Shown: piece by piece, positions 22,229 to 33,202 of the stretch
How the letters are laid out: every line of letters begins with the position of its first letter
Numbering within the stretch: position 1 is the stretch's first letter
From: Neoceratodus forsteri
Lineage: Eukaryota; Chordata; Ceratodontiformes; Ceratodontidae
Assembly: GCA_016271365.2 (NCBI GenBank)
Contig: CM057456.1
Span: forward strand, 166,301,501 to 166,365,500
Reading direction: 5' to 3'
DNA length: 64,000 nt
The notes under the pieces: model-generated
The model's database searches: none
What the model was told of the DNA's origin: nothing
The model's input: the letters and a program-made list of their open reading frames with translations, nothing else
Made by a program: the position numbers and the translations under genes

Positions 22229-22396
22229 TTTTATATAAGCAATAAGGCATGATGGGGACATTGGCAGTACTAGGTTTCCTCATGGTCAGGGGCATAGTGA
22301 GGCATGAGCTGAAGCACAGTGCCTTCTGCCTCCTGACTGTGGGGGAACCTAGTACCACCAATGTCCCCAGAGTGCCATATTTTTTATATAAAATGG
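22229..22396. repeat. Short fold-back (hairpin) repeat
   Basis: Arms of about 75 bp pair around a centre near 22313. The left arm contains GGGGACATTGGCAGTACTAG (22254-22273) and TTTTATATAA (22229-22238). The right arm contains the near-complement CTAGTACCACCAATGTCCCC (22349-22368) and TTTTATATAAAA (22383-22394). Inner parts also pair (GTCAGGGGC with GCCTCCTGAC). Such a structure suits a small fold-back MITE; a hairpin RNA is possible but unproven. Confidence 0.7.
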
Positions 22397-23319
22397 GTCC
22401 ATAGGCAACTGTTAAAAAACAAACACTCTAAAAGTTTTCAAAGCCACAACATATATTATAAAATGTTGCTAAACAATGTAAAATATTCCCTCCACAGATG
22501 TTTTTCACCTGTCAGTCATCTGTCTTTCTTCACATTCAATACATTGTGTGATTGTTTACCATGGAATAGAAGAATTCAAAGCTCTGCATTATTCCAGTAG
22601 TAGAATGCTCTCCCTCCACACAAACACACAGAATGGTAACATGGAATGCATGAATTAAAAATTCTTCAGAGTTCCACTAGCATACACACGCAGGTCTCAA
22701 GTGGAACCGGAACTTCAATTTTATCTGTTTGCCAGGAAAGGAGCAGGGAGTTCTCTGGCAAACTAGTAGGGATGGAAGGGGGATTTTCCATGATTACCAA
22801 AGAAACACCAGCAATGAAAACTTTGAGTACACTCGACTGTTTCAGTCTATGTATGTGTGTAAGGAGGGTCTCTTCAGTGCAAATAACATTAAATTATTTA
22901 CTTAATTTATTTAATTCAATGGACTTTCATTTTTAGGGCCTAGTTGAAGTTTTTTTATGTATGAGTAAAGTGTGCAGCCATGTTTGTGATGGAAATTAGG
23001 AAGTAAATGACTTATGAATTCTGTGAGTTGCCCTGGTTGGCAGGGACTTGTTTTTAGCCATTGGTGGTGCTCTCTTCCTGCCATGGCTAGAACCAAGTCC
23101 CAGCCAATCAGGACACAGGGATTTCCTTGCCCATTTTATGTTAGACTTTAAAGCGTAACAAATCCAGTGTCTCTAATAATTTGTAGGTATTGTTCTTAAG
23201 TAATAAAGGCTGGTTCTGTATTTTAAAAAGTGAAACACATTTATCTGCCTTTTTTAAATGCTGAGCCACTAAGCCTGTCTCTGAGTGCAGCCCCCTTACA
23301 GTGCAATTAGCATTGTGTA

Positions 23320-23339
23320 CATATATATATATATATATT
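23320..23339. repeat. (AT)n microsatellite
   Basis: An alternating AT run of about 20 bp. Confidence 0.9.
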
Positions 23340-23414
23340 ACATATTTTTACCATTTTTGTCTATAACACCCCCCCCCACCACCACCACCAGAGGGATTTA
23401 TGTATTTTTGTATA

Positions 23415-23994
23415 CTGTAAATTGGTTTGTAAGTCAATCTGATATGTGATTGTCTTAAATACTGTATTGGAACATATAAATGTCAAGTGTTCTCCCCTTT
23501 CCCTCCCCTCTCCTCATCCATCTCTATCAGAAAACAGCATCCCCACTCCAGCACAGCCCAGTCCTCATCTTTGCTGGCTTTCCCATCCCAGATCCACTAA
23601 ACTAATGCAAATCTCCCCCTCCAAGGTGACTGGCACATTCTCTCTGATCATCTCTGTGGCTGGCTGCCATTTGAATGAGTACATGATCACAGTCTTTATA
23701 TGCAGGTTATAAAGTCGTATTGAGATCCCACACTGTCATTCAAATGGCAACTGGCCACAAAGGTGAGTGGAAGGAATGGGCAGGTCACCATGGGGGGGGG
23801 ACTTGCATTAAGTTAGTGGAGCTGGGAGGGGTGAAATCTGCAGAGATGTGGACTGGGCTTTGCTGCAGTGGGAATGCTGTTGTATTACAGAGGTGGCTGA
23901 GGAGAGGCAAGGGGGAGAACACTTGACACTTATTTGTCCCAATACAGTATTGAAGACAATCATGTATCAGACTGACTTACAAACAAATGTACTG
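23415..23994. mobile_element. 580-bp fold-back DNA element (snapback MITE)
   Basis: Almost the whole block is one imperfect palindrome centred near 23705. The left arm GGTTTGTAAGTCAATCTGAT (23424-23443) pairs with the complement of ATCAGACTGACTTACAAAC (23966-23984). TGTCAAGTGTTCTCCCC (23481-23497) pairs with the complement of GGGGGAGAACACTTGACA. GCCATTTGAATGA (23667-23679) pairs with the complement of TCATTCAAATGGC. The pairing runs with few gaps from the ends to the centre. The outermost bases resemble CTGTA/CAGTA with TA on the left, loosely like Tc1/mariner ends, but that is weak. It has no coding capacity. It lies directly against the start of LINE D. Confidence 0.8.
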
Positions 23995-24004
23995 CAAGCA
24001 AAAC

Positions 24005-26539
24005 TATCTGGCAGGATGGGGTGGGTAATAATAGGGCACAAAGGGAAAATCATGTACTAGATGTAATTTTAATTTTAAGTAAAATGGATGGCATAAGGGA
24101 CATTAAGGTAATTCAACCACTGGGAAATAGTAACCACAACATGGTCAAATCCTCTGTAATGGAGAAAGTAATTAAGATTTCAGGTAAAACAAAGATATGA
24201 GACTACAAGAAAGCAGGTTATACAAAAATAAAACAAGTTCTACATAACTGCAATTGGAAAGTAGAACTTGCAAACCAAGATTTGGAACATCTATGGGAGA
24301 GAATAGATAGAAAGTTAGAGGAATGTATAAATGATTTTGTCCCAGAGATTGCTAAGTATGATAATAAGGGAAGAGTTGCTAGGTGATTTAATAACAAAAT
24401 TTGCAAATTAGTAAATAAGAAAGTAAAGGTGTATAAGAAATATAAAACCAATCCCACAGTCCTCAGGAAGCAAAAATATAGGCTGATAGTTAAGAAACGC
24501 AAACAAGACATACGCAGGTCAAGAGCAAAGACAGAGTTGGGGCTAGCAAGTAGTATAAAGGGTAATTATAAACAATTTTATAGTTATGTGGGGACTTTAA
24601 GAAAGGGAAATAAATTATCAACGTTAAAGTAGGAGAAGAGATATTGGATAGCGAAGAAGATATGGCAACAGCCTTTAATAAATATTTTTTTAATGTTTAC
24701 CAGGCCTCAGATAAATCTGGAAGAACAGGAGAGAGAGAAGGTGAACAAAAGGAGTGGCATACTGTAATTACTGAAACTCAGATCAAAGAGAAGCTTCTGA
24801 ACCTAAATAAATTCAAGTCAGGAGGACCATACTAGAGTTCATAATGGATTGTTAAGACATCCAGAAGGCTAAAGCCCATATTGGATGTCCCCACTATTTC
24901 AGTGGAGGAAATCGAAATTACTAACTGTTATATATCTATCCAGACCAGATTTAAAGGCATGGAAGCCAGAGACTTCTACTAGTTCAGCTGGTAATCAGAG
25001 AGTTTTTGCCTTATGTTCCTGAATAATTTGGAAGAGGAAATAACGGGACCCTTGGCAATATTATTTGACAGATCACTGAGGAAGGGAAGGGTGTTGAAGA
25101 TGTGGAGAAGGGCCCATATTACCTCAATTTATAAAGCAGGTGATAAAACCCAAGTTGACAACTATAGACCAGTTAGTATCACATCTGTGATAGGAAAGGT
25201 TATGGAGTCTTTTGTTAAGGAATTTCTGGAAGAGGCCCTTAAATGTTTGCAAGTGGTAGATGTGTCACAGCATGGATTTGCACATGGTAGATCCTGCACC
25301 AGTAATCTGCTATTCTTTTTTGAATCAGTAAACCAGGCACTTGATCAGGGCCTGCCAGTTGATGTGGTATACCTTGACTATGCCAAGACCTTCGATTCAG
25401 TGTCTCATAAGATCTTATTGGAATCACTGTATGAAATTGGGGTGAATGCATGCCTCTGGGTATGGATAGGTTCATGGCTTCAGGATAGACATCAGAGGGT
25501 ACAAATAAGGGATTTTTTTATCAGAGTGGGGTAGTGTCACTAGCAGGGTACCCCAGGGTTCGATTCTGGGGCCCCTCGTTTTCAGTTTTTCTGTCACTAC
25601 TATGCAGGTGTCAGATGGGGCATGGCTTTGCGAATATGCAGACAACCCAAAAGTGTGGGCCTTTGTGAATGATATGGCCTCAATAAACATGTTACAGGAT
25701 CAGCTACATAGGTTGTAAGACTGGGCTGTGTCTCACAGTTTGAGGTTCAGTGAAAACAAGTGTAAGGTAATGCACTTTGGATTTAATAACCCAAGTGCAC
25801 AATTTCAACTAAATAATAAGGTTATTACAAGCACAGAAAATGAAAAGGATATGGGAATTATAATATCTAATACGTTAACATTTGACAAACACAATGTGGA
25901 AGTGGCAAAATGTGCAAATAAAATTATTGGTAATATCTTGAGGAATATTAAAAGCAGGAGTGAGAAGGTTTTGGTTCCCCTGTATAGATCCCTGGTCAGA
26001 CCGGTTCTGGAATATGGTGTGCCCCATAGTGTCTTGTAGAGTGTTGGTAGTGTGAAAATTATAGAGAGAGTGCAACAAAGATTCACCAAAAGAATCAATA
26101 CAGTCCATAGCAAAGAATATCATAATAGAGTACAGGAACTGGGGTTATACCCCATGCCTTATCGAGGAATCAGAGGAGATCTTTGTTTTGTCTATAATGC
26201 CTTCCGGAATGATTTGCTATGGAAATGTGCAGGACTGGAAAAAAAAAGCTGTGTCAGGTAGGGCAACCAGGGCCCATTCTTACCAACTTCATGATGAAAA
26301 ATATAGAACTACCAAAAGAGGTAGGTGGTACAACCAAAGGATAGTGGAGGTGTGGAACTTACTACCATCAGCTGCGGTAGGAGCCAGTAATATAGAGGCT
26401 TTTAAGCATCTGCTTGACTAACATATGGGAGAAAGAAAATGGGAATATGTCCACTGAAATGTGGCAAGTCCGTTTATGGCTCTCTGTAGCTGACTGGACT
26501 TGAAACCAGATCCTATGAACCTATTACAGTAAAAAAAAA
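24005..26539 (+). mobile_element. CR1-group LINE (family D), endonuclease end to 3' tail
   Basis: A decayed LINE of the CR1/Rex-like group. Near 24060-24150 the endonuclease end is visible (KIMYLDVILILSKM, then PLGNSNHNMV, the SDH-type box). A lysine-rich linker follows (24429-24632). RT begins after a 177-bp insert: LEEEITGPLAILFDRSLRKGRVLKMW, NYRPVSITSVIGKVMESF (about 25160), QHGFAHGRSC, YLDYAKTFDSVSHKILLESL (about 25368) and a worn QGSILGP. The catalytic box is EYADN (about 25632-25645), so one aspartate is lost. The end follows with LRFSENKCKVMHFG, ENEKDMGIIISN, VLVPLYRSLVRPVLEYG, RVQQRFTKRI and VVEVWNLLPSAAV-like residues (26340-26380). The tail ends in A10 at 26529-26538. Confidence 0.75.
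24832..25008. mobile_element. Unidentified 177-bp insert in LINE D
   Basis: It interrupts the D frame between KFKSGGP (ending about 24832) and MFLNNLEEEITGPL (from about 25012). The content is non-coding and unlike the neighbours. No terminal inverted repeats or A-tail are clear. It could be a small SINE fragment. Confidence 0.4.
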
Positions 26540-26895
26540 ACTTGGTCTTACCTTGCTGCCTCCTCTTGCACCATCAAGCCAGTCTTCACCCTCCAATCCC
26601 TTCAAAACTGCTGGGTGGGTGGACCAGCAGAGCCAGCAGGTTCATAGCCTCGAGCCCTGTTGGGACTTTAACAAGGGTTCCACAGCCATTGCCGCACAGC
26701 TCCCCCTGCTCTCAGCCATCAAGACTTGTGGCACAGCCAAGGCAGGGGGCAGTAAAAGGAAGCAACAGCTTGTGTGTTGTTCCCTGTCTCCAGGTGCTAA
26801 AATGGGCTGGGGAATGGAGCTGGAATAGAGTGGAATGCTGTAGGTCTGTACATGCATGCACAATGTGTGCAATGCAGAGCCTTAGCTCTGTGGGT
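26540..26895. other. No feature recognised; GC-rich spacer
   Basis: Moderately GC-rich sequence between LINE D and the tail of B2. ORFs on both strands have no domain or motif I recognise. Confidence 0.45.
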
Positions 26896-29741
26896 TAAAT
26901 TTATTTTATTTAAAATTTTGGTAACCAAGAAAGGCACACTGAGCTGAGGCTCATTTCCAGGTGTGACCCAGGGGAGATGGAAGAGGGTTATACAAAGGTC
27001 AGATACAACATTGTAAGCACTCATGGATGCAGTAACAAGAAGTACAATAAAAGCAAACATTCAAATGAGGTTACAGAGTTGAGGTAGCAATTTTTCAAAG
27101 GTGCAGAAGTGCAATGCTGGAAACTGTGACTGGTGAATTGCATGTTTTTTTTCCTCTTTGTTCTTCTTTCACAAGGCAGACATCAGTATAGTGAGCAGAG
27201 AGGGGTTTGCTGGCTGTGTGACTTACAGTCTAAATATGGTAGCAGGGTAGTACATAAAGAAACAAAAGAAATAAGGTTGGGGTGGGGGGGTACAAAGAGG
27301 GAGGAGGAGGAGACAGTAGGGAAGAGTCGGGAGAAACCATTAGGAAGCTGGGGATAAGGAACCACCATAACAACTAGAGGTCCAAAGGGAAGAGGACAGG
27401 GCTGTAACAACTGGAGGTCCAAGGGGGAGGAGGGCGGGGGGGAGAGGGGGAAAGGAGAAAAGGAAAAAAGGTGGCTGAAGACTGAAAGTGGACAGTGCCA
27501 GCATGGACGAACTAGTTCTAAATGGTCAGGGAGGGTGAGGGGGTTTGGGTTGATGAAAGGGTATGAGGGTCGTAGCACGGGTGAGGGGTAAGGGAGTGTA
27601 GTTGGTGTTTAATGGAGAGGAATGAGGAGGAATTGCAGAGATGGGGGCAGCTTGTTCCAAAGGAATGGGAGCCTATAGGTGTAGGCAGCTTGCCTGACAG
27701 AGTGGGGTTGGGGGGTGAAACTACGAGCCTCCCTGGAATGTAAAGCATAGGCGGGTTGGTGTGCAAGGACCAATGACAAGGAGAGGTAGGGAGGGAGCAG
27801 GCCAAACCAGTGTTTGAATATGAGGGTGAGGAAGTGAATGGTATGCCTATGAGTGAAGGGGGGAAGGAGAGTGAGAAGAGAAGACTAGTATGGTGGGTAT
27901 GGGGAGGGGTGTTCAATGTGAAATGGCAGAATAAGTGGAGAAGTGTGTCAAACCTTGCAATGGAAGAGGAGGAGGCTGCGCTATAGATTGTGTCCACATA
28001 GTCGATGATGGGGAGGATAATTTTGTCAATGAGTTCCCATCTTACTGGGGGTGAGAGAGAGTCCTTGTTCAGTACAGGGCCCCTAATTTGGGGCATAGCT
28101 TGGAACAGAAGGTGTCAATGTGATACGTGTATGACAGGTGCTTGTCTACCCAGACGCCAAGGTACTTAAACTCAGATAGGTACTCTAGGGGGGACCCATC
28201 AGGCATGGTAAAAGCTGTGGGGTTGGGGAATTTGGCAAGTATTTGGGATGATCTGAAAATCATAGCTACCATCTTTTTGCTATTGACTTTTAGTTGGTTA
28301 GAAGTGAACTAGTTGAGGAGCATGTTGAAATCATGTTGGAATGAGGGATGGATAGCTGAAGGGGAGGGTCCAAATGCAAAGAGAATGGCATCGTCAGCAT
28401 AAAGCTGGATTGAAGAGGTTGAGTAAGCCTTGGGGAGATCATTTATGAAGAGGGAAAAGAGGATGGGGCCCAAGATGGAGCCCTGTGGAATGCTGTACAG
28501 GATGGGAAGGGGTGGGGATGAATGGTTTACCACTATGACAGATTGCCATCTATCTAGGAGGTAGGAGGCAAATCAGTCTAGGGTCCTTTGGGCCAGGCCA
28601 TGGTTGGAGAGCTTTGCAAGGAGCAGAGGGTGAGACACAGAGTTGAACACTTTGGTGAGGTCCAAAAATATAGCTGCAATTAAATGGCCATGGTGCATGG
28701 CATTCAGGATGTGCCCTATGACACAAAGGAGGGATGTGATGGTGGAGTGGTGATGTCTAAAGCCTGGTAGGGGGAGAGACAGCCAGTGGAGGTGATAAAC
28801 TCAGATAGTCTTTGATAGACCAGGGACTGTTATAGCTTAGCGAGGTCCAGTAGGAGGGAGATGGGTCTGTAATTTCTGAGTTGGGTTCTATCACCTCCTT
28901 TGTGGAAAGGAAGGACCTTTACTTCCTTCCTTCCACGCATGTGGCACAATTCCTGAAGAGAAGGAGAGGTTGAGAATGTGGGCAAGAGGGGCAGCGATGG
29001 CAGGAGCTGAGAGGCAAAGGAGCGATGGGTGAAGCCCATGTGGGCGGGGTGTTTTTGGGTCAAGGGAATTTAGTGCCCAGAGGACTTCTTGGAAAGTGAT
29101 CAGGGGGAAGAGGAAGCCATTTGAGCCGGGGTAGGGGCTAGGACTCGGAGGGTGGCTGCTCTGCCAGGGGTGGGGGGCCTAGAAGGGGGCAAGGGGGAGT
29201 GAGGGGTTGGAGATGGGGAGGTTGGGAAGGTTGCAAGTGGTGAAGAAGGCATTTAGAGATTCAGCTACTGATATTGGGTCAGAGATGAGAGAGCCATTAA
29301 TGCTAAAGGTTGGGAGAGTGGATTGGGTTGCTGGGTTGAGGAGAGAATGCACTACTTTCCAGTATGCTAAGGGTGAGAAAGAGCTATTTCGGAGTTGCTG
29401 TTTAAAGTAAGCAGCTTTGGCAAGCTGGATAACTTTGTTGCATGAGTTTCTTAGTGTTTCGTATTGCTGAAGGTCAGATTGGGAGTGAGAGGCCTTGAAT
29501 CGAGACCGGGCACGATCACATTGTTTACATAGGTCTATAAGTTGGGCAGATATCCAGGGATGACGCAGTTTCCTGACTCGCGACCTTATCGGTGGGGCAT
29601 GAGAATCCCATATTGGGTGAGTAGTGAAGTGGTTGAAAGCAGAGTCTGCATTAGTGGCTAGATAGATGGATGACCAGTCAGTGTTGTATAGGTCTTGCAA
29701 GAGGGCTGAGGGGTTGATGGTGGAAGTCTGGCCTGGGGGCG
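26896..29741 (-). mobile_element. Family B LINE (copy B2), RT and 3' half, minus strand
   Basis: The 3' half of a minus-strand family B LINE. The tail is at the left: the complement of 26896-26985 reads GGGTCACACCTGGAAATGAG, then GTGTGCC, then AAATAAAATAAA, as in B1. Moving right, the ORF2 pieces run backward. 27518-28096 is the C terminus. 28069-28272 is the thumb (LSEFKYLGVWVDKHLSYTYHID). 28309-28533 carries IPQGSILGPILFSLFINDLP and the intact catalytic box YADD (YADDAILFAFG). 28830-29063 carries KVLPFHKGGD..NYRPISLLLDLAKL. 29179-29741 is the endonuclease-RT linker. It is better preserved than B1 but still has several frame breaks. The element is split at 29742 by an L2 in the opposite orientation. 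Confidence 0.85.
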
Positions 29742-31843
29742 GACAAACTGGCCCTGCGTATGCACTATGGTGCATACCAGGGGGCAATCAACTGTAAGAA
29801 GGCAGAATTCCTGTCCAGGGAGATTGCTGCCTGGAGGAACCGACCAACTGTGCTGTTTCGGACTGTGGACAGGCTTCTTCAGCCAGCCTGTCTACAGCCG
29901 AAGGTAGCTTTTTCGAATGCATTGTTCAATGGATTTGCTCGGTTCTTCTCGGACAGGGTATCTGCCATCAGGCAGGGGGTTCCACCAGTGGACCAGAATC
30001 TGGTCGACAGTGGTCGCCATGGGCTTCTGAAGAGCACTCCGTCTGTTTGGGGTGAGTTTAGACTAGTGGAGGTGGCTGAGGTAATTGAGATTGCCTCTAG
30101 GCTTCGGCACACCTTTTGTGAACTGGACCCGGTGCCAACTCCTTTCTTAATGAGATGTGTTGACTTTATTGGCCCGGTGTTTGCCTTGATTGTCTGGTGT
30201 TCCTTGTCAGAGGGTGTCTTTCCTGATGTCTTGAAGGAGGCATTGGTGAGGCCCCTTCTGAAAAAAACATCATTGGACCCTGATGTAAAGGCAAATTACC
30301 GTCCTATCTCCAATCTTCCATTTTTAGGTAAGATTGTTGAGAAGGTGGTGGCGCTTCACCTTGAGGAGCATCTTGTGGCCCATAATCTTTATGAACCATT
30401 CCAGTCTGGGTTTCGTGCAAGGCATAGCACAGAAACTGCACTAGTTCGGGTGCACAATCACCTCCTTAGGGCTAGAGATCGAGGGGAGGGGACAATTCTT
30501 GTTCTCCTCGATCTCTCCTCAGCATTTGACATGGTGGACGATCGAGTGTTACTTGACCGCCTAAGGGAATTCTGTGGACTTGCCGGCTCTGTCATCCGCT
30601 GGTTTGAGTCTTTTTTATCCAACAGGAGGCAGAGGGTAGTGATGGGAAATTTCTCCTCCTCCCCTGACCACCTGTTGTGCGGAGTTCCCCAGGGTTCGGT
30701 CTTGTCACCGATGTTGTTTGCCGTGTACATGCTACCCTTGGGAGAGCTCATTAGGAAGTACAGCTTGGGTTTTCACTGCAATGCTGATGATATCCAGCTG
30801 TACTTTTCCTTTGGCCCTGGAACATCTTGTGCAGTAGAAGTGCTTAACAGCTGCTTTGCTGAAATCAATGACTGGATGACCTCCAGTTGGTTGCAATTTA
30901 ATCCCAGTAAGACGGAGGTACTGGTGGTGGAGTCAAACAGAGGACGTGATAGGTTAGCCTCTGGTGCAGAGACAGGACTTTGCCTTGGCTCTGTACCATT
31001 GAAGGCCTCCTCTAGGGTGCGTGATCTGGGTGTTATTCTTGACAGCGGTTTGACACTTGAATCTCAGGTGTCTTCCATTGTACGTACTAGTTTTTATCAT
31101 CTGAGGATTATCGCCAGGATCAAGCCCTTAGTTCCGCCTCTGGACCTCCCCACTTTGGTACATGCCTTTGTGACGTCCAGGCTTGACTACAGTAATGCAC
31201 TCTATCTCGGGGTCTCTGGAGGTATCCTGTGACGACTGCAGTTGGTGCAGAATGCGGGGGCGAGGTTGTTGACAGGACAATCTAAATATTGTCACATTAC
31301 CCCAGTGCTGCATCATCTGCACTGGCTGCCGGTTAGGTGGAGGGTCCTCTTTAAGTTGGGTTTACTCACCTTTAAGGCCCTACATGGCCTGGGCCCTGGC
31401 TACCTGGATGACCTTCTTACACCTGCTGTCTCGGTCCATTCCCTGCGTTCCTCTTCTCAGGGCCTCCTTACGATTCCCAGGACGAGGTTAAGAACTGCAG
31501 GCGACAGAGCATTTAGTGTCGCCATTCCCATTCTGTGGAATTCACTTCCTTTAGTTGTTAGGGAGGCCCCGTCTGTTGAGGTTTTTAAGGCCAGACTCAA
31601 GACATTTTCATTCGATCAGGTATTCCCTGACTATGTTTTATAGTTTATATTGTTTAATTATTTAAGGTTTATTTAAGTTTTAGAGAATGAAACAAACTGT
31701 GTAGTAAATTATGTTTTAATTGTTTGGAGTTGTATAATTTATTGATTGTATTGTGTTGTGTTGTTTTTATTTGATTGATGTACAGTGCCCAGAGACTCCG
31801 GAATGGGCGTCTTTTTAAATAAAATTTGCCTTGCCTTGCCTTG
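29742..31843 (+). mobile_element. L2 retrotransposon (L2-1), 5'-truncated, inserted in B2
   Basis: About 2.1 kb of an L2-clade LINE, inserted opposite to B2. The 3' end has the L2-type terminus GATGTACAGTGCCCAGAGAC (31777-31796), then AAATAAAATTT and a short simple-repeat tail of CCTTG/TTGCC units (31826-31843). B2 continues at once with its endonuclease C terminus. L2-2 (44366-47577, minus) is the same family, has the same TTGCC tail and extends further 5'. It supports the start near GACAAACTGGCCCT (29747). The coding part is nearly open (see the ORF entry), so this is one of the youngest insertions in the window. Confidence 0.92.
29760..31643 (+). pseudogene. L2-1 ORF2 fragment: nearly intact reverse transcriptase, one stop
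   Basis: Encodes the L2 reverse transcriptase and C-terminal domain, which would copy the element's RNA at a nicked target. The frame is open from 29760 to 31643 (about 627 codons) except for one TGA at 31230-31232; the matching codon in L2-2 is TGC. Residues 179-191 hold NYRPISNLPFLGK, 249-260 LLDLSSAFDMVD and 308-317 GVPQGSVLSP. The catalytic box at 341-344 reads NADD (30780-30791), whereas L2-2 has YADD, so the usual tyrosine is replaced by asparagine. The end (TSRLDYSNALYLG, then HITPVLHHLHWLPVRWRVLFK and AFSVAIPILWNSLP) is typical of L2. The endonuclease is absent because of 5' truncation. Confidence 0.9.
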
Positions 31844-31845
31844 AT

Positions 31846-33018
31846 GTTTCGTAGGGAGCGAAATAGTAAGTATTTAGGGGAGGAGTGAAGACGGAGTGTC
31901 GTTCTGGTGAACTGGGTGATGCAGTGGTTACTAATAGCATTTGGAAGGACGCTGGCCTTTGAGATCCGGTGCGGATGAGAGGACAGGACCCAATCAAGGA
32001 GGCAATTGTTTGTGGGTTGAGGCATGTTGGCACATTGATTAGTTGGGACAGGTAGAAGGACTTAATTTTTTAGGAAGTGGGATTGGTAGAGGGGGCAAGC
32101 CAGTTTAGGTTAAAATCTCTCATGAGGATGAGTTCACCATGGGAAGCCTGAGATGCCGTGGAAGAGATGAAGGATACCAGGTGATCAGGGGCCAGATGAG
32201 GAGCAGCATAGAGGGGTACTATAAAGATGGGGAGGGTGCCAGGGAGGGACAGGTGAACCATGATAAGCTCATAGGCAGAGGGACTTACATCACACAGTAA
32301 GGTAGAGGCTGACAAAGATTGGCGAACACAGATGGCTACTCCACTGCCTCGCTTTCCCCTCTCTTGGTGGAATATGCAAAAGTCCAGGATGGTGATAGCA
32401 GAGTCGGGGACGTGCACAGAGAGGCAGGTTTCTGAGATGCATAAGACATCTGGGGAGTGTTGGACTATCCAGACCTTCAGAAGATCCAGTTTGGGGAGTA
32501 AGCTTCTTGCATTTACACGAGAAACATTAAGACCTTTGAGGGAAGGGGATGGCACGGTTCTTTGAGGGGGCCCGGGGTTAGGATCAGCATTGCCTGAGAG
32601 AAGCAGGAGGAGGGTAAGGAGATAGGAGTAAAGGGGGTATTTGTGCAGCCTGAGCCCTAAGGGAGCCTTGAGTCTGGGATGGATGAGAGGGTGAGCTTGA
32701 CAGGAGTCTTGTATCAAGGTTAAAATAGGTAGCTTGAGTGGGAGTAGAATACTGGTGGCGGTGATGGGATAGGGGGTAAGATAAAGGGGGTTAAGTGTAT
32801 GGAGAGCTGTGGGGGTTAGGGAGTAGTGAGGAGATGGTAGGGGCAAGGATAATGGTGGGGTAGAGTTGGGGGAGGGAGAAGAAATACAGGAAACAGAGTA
32901 AGGAAGGAAACAAGGCTAAGTAGGGCCTTGTGCATCTCTGTTGTGCAGAAATGGCACCGTATTATGAGTGAGAGGCTGAGGACAGGGGATGAACCAAGAG
33001 CAGGGAGGCTGGGGATAG
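31846..33018 (-). mobile_element. Family B LINE (B2), 5' half: leader, 2A-like motif and endonuclease
   Basis: The 5' half of B2. Minus-strand frame 32846-32070 (258 aa) starts with a proline/leucine-rich segment, then a leucine run and GNADPNPGP at residues 85-93. It continues into the endonuclease: VSRVNARSLLPK (catalytic asparagine), LCISETCLS (glutamate), RGKRGSGVAICVRQSL, and LILMRDFNLNWLAP (aspartate motif, normally GDFN). It ends at 31815-32033 with LLDWVLSSHPHRI and ISNHCITQF (histidine motif, SNH). The frame is open through most of the endonuclease. The pyrimidine-rich leader (minus sense) reaches about 33018, where a SINE abuts. The TSD is not clear. Confidence 0.85.
32568..32594 (-). 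other. 2A-like peptide motif in B2 (GNADPNPGP)
   Basis: Residues 85-93 of the minus-strand frame starting at 32846. The NPGP core that drives ribosome skipping in 2A peptides is kept; the upstream D-V-E-type residues are changed (N-A-D). It sits directly after a leucine-rich segment and before the endonuclease, as in 2A-bearing LINEs. Activity is uncertain. Confidence 0.6.
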
Positions 33019-33202
33019 TTTTTATTTATTTTATTGAATTTTATTAATTGGGTAGGCCCAATGAGACTAGAAGTCCCTTTTTCAGGGGTGATGTTGGGGG
33101 TGGGGATACAGATGGTAACCAACTGAAATTGAACCAGAATAAATTGTTGATGGTATTTTTAGTGAATGGAGTAATTTGGTCAGGACACCAGGGAAATTCC
33201 CC
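33019..33202 (-). mobile_element. SINE tail half (SINE-1), minus strand, with family A-type LINE tail
   Basis: Read on the minus strand: AATTTCCCTGGTGTCCTGAC, then CCATTCACTAAAAATACCATCAAC, CTGGTTCAA, CATCTGTATCCCC, CCCCTGAAAAAGGGACTT, GGGCCTACCCAATT and an AATAAAATAAATAAAA tail (33019-33050). The first part matches the SINE tail at 59537-59640 closely. The tail instead matches the 3' end of family A (CCCCTGAAAAAGGGAC, GGGCCTACCC). The head half of this SINE is missing because Tx1-3 begins exactly at the break. Confidence 0.8.

Larger units (their letters stand above)
22049..23414. other. Non-coding region with a fold-back repeat and microsatellites
   Basis: No coding region recognised. It holds the 168-bp fold-back described separately (22229-22396), an (AT)n microsatellite at about 23320-23339 and a C-run followed by (ACC)n at about 23369-23391. 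The rest is unassigned. Confidence 0.5.
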
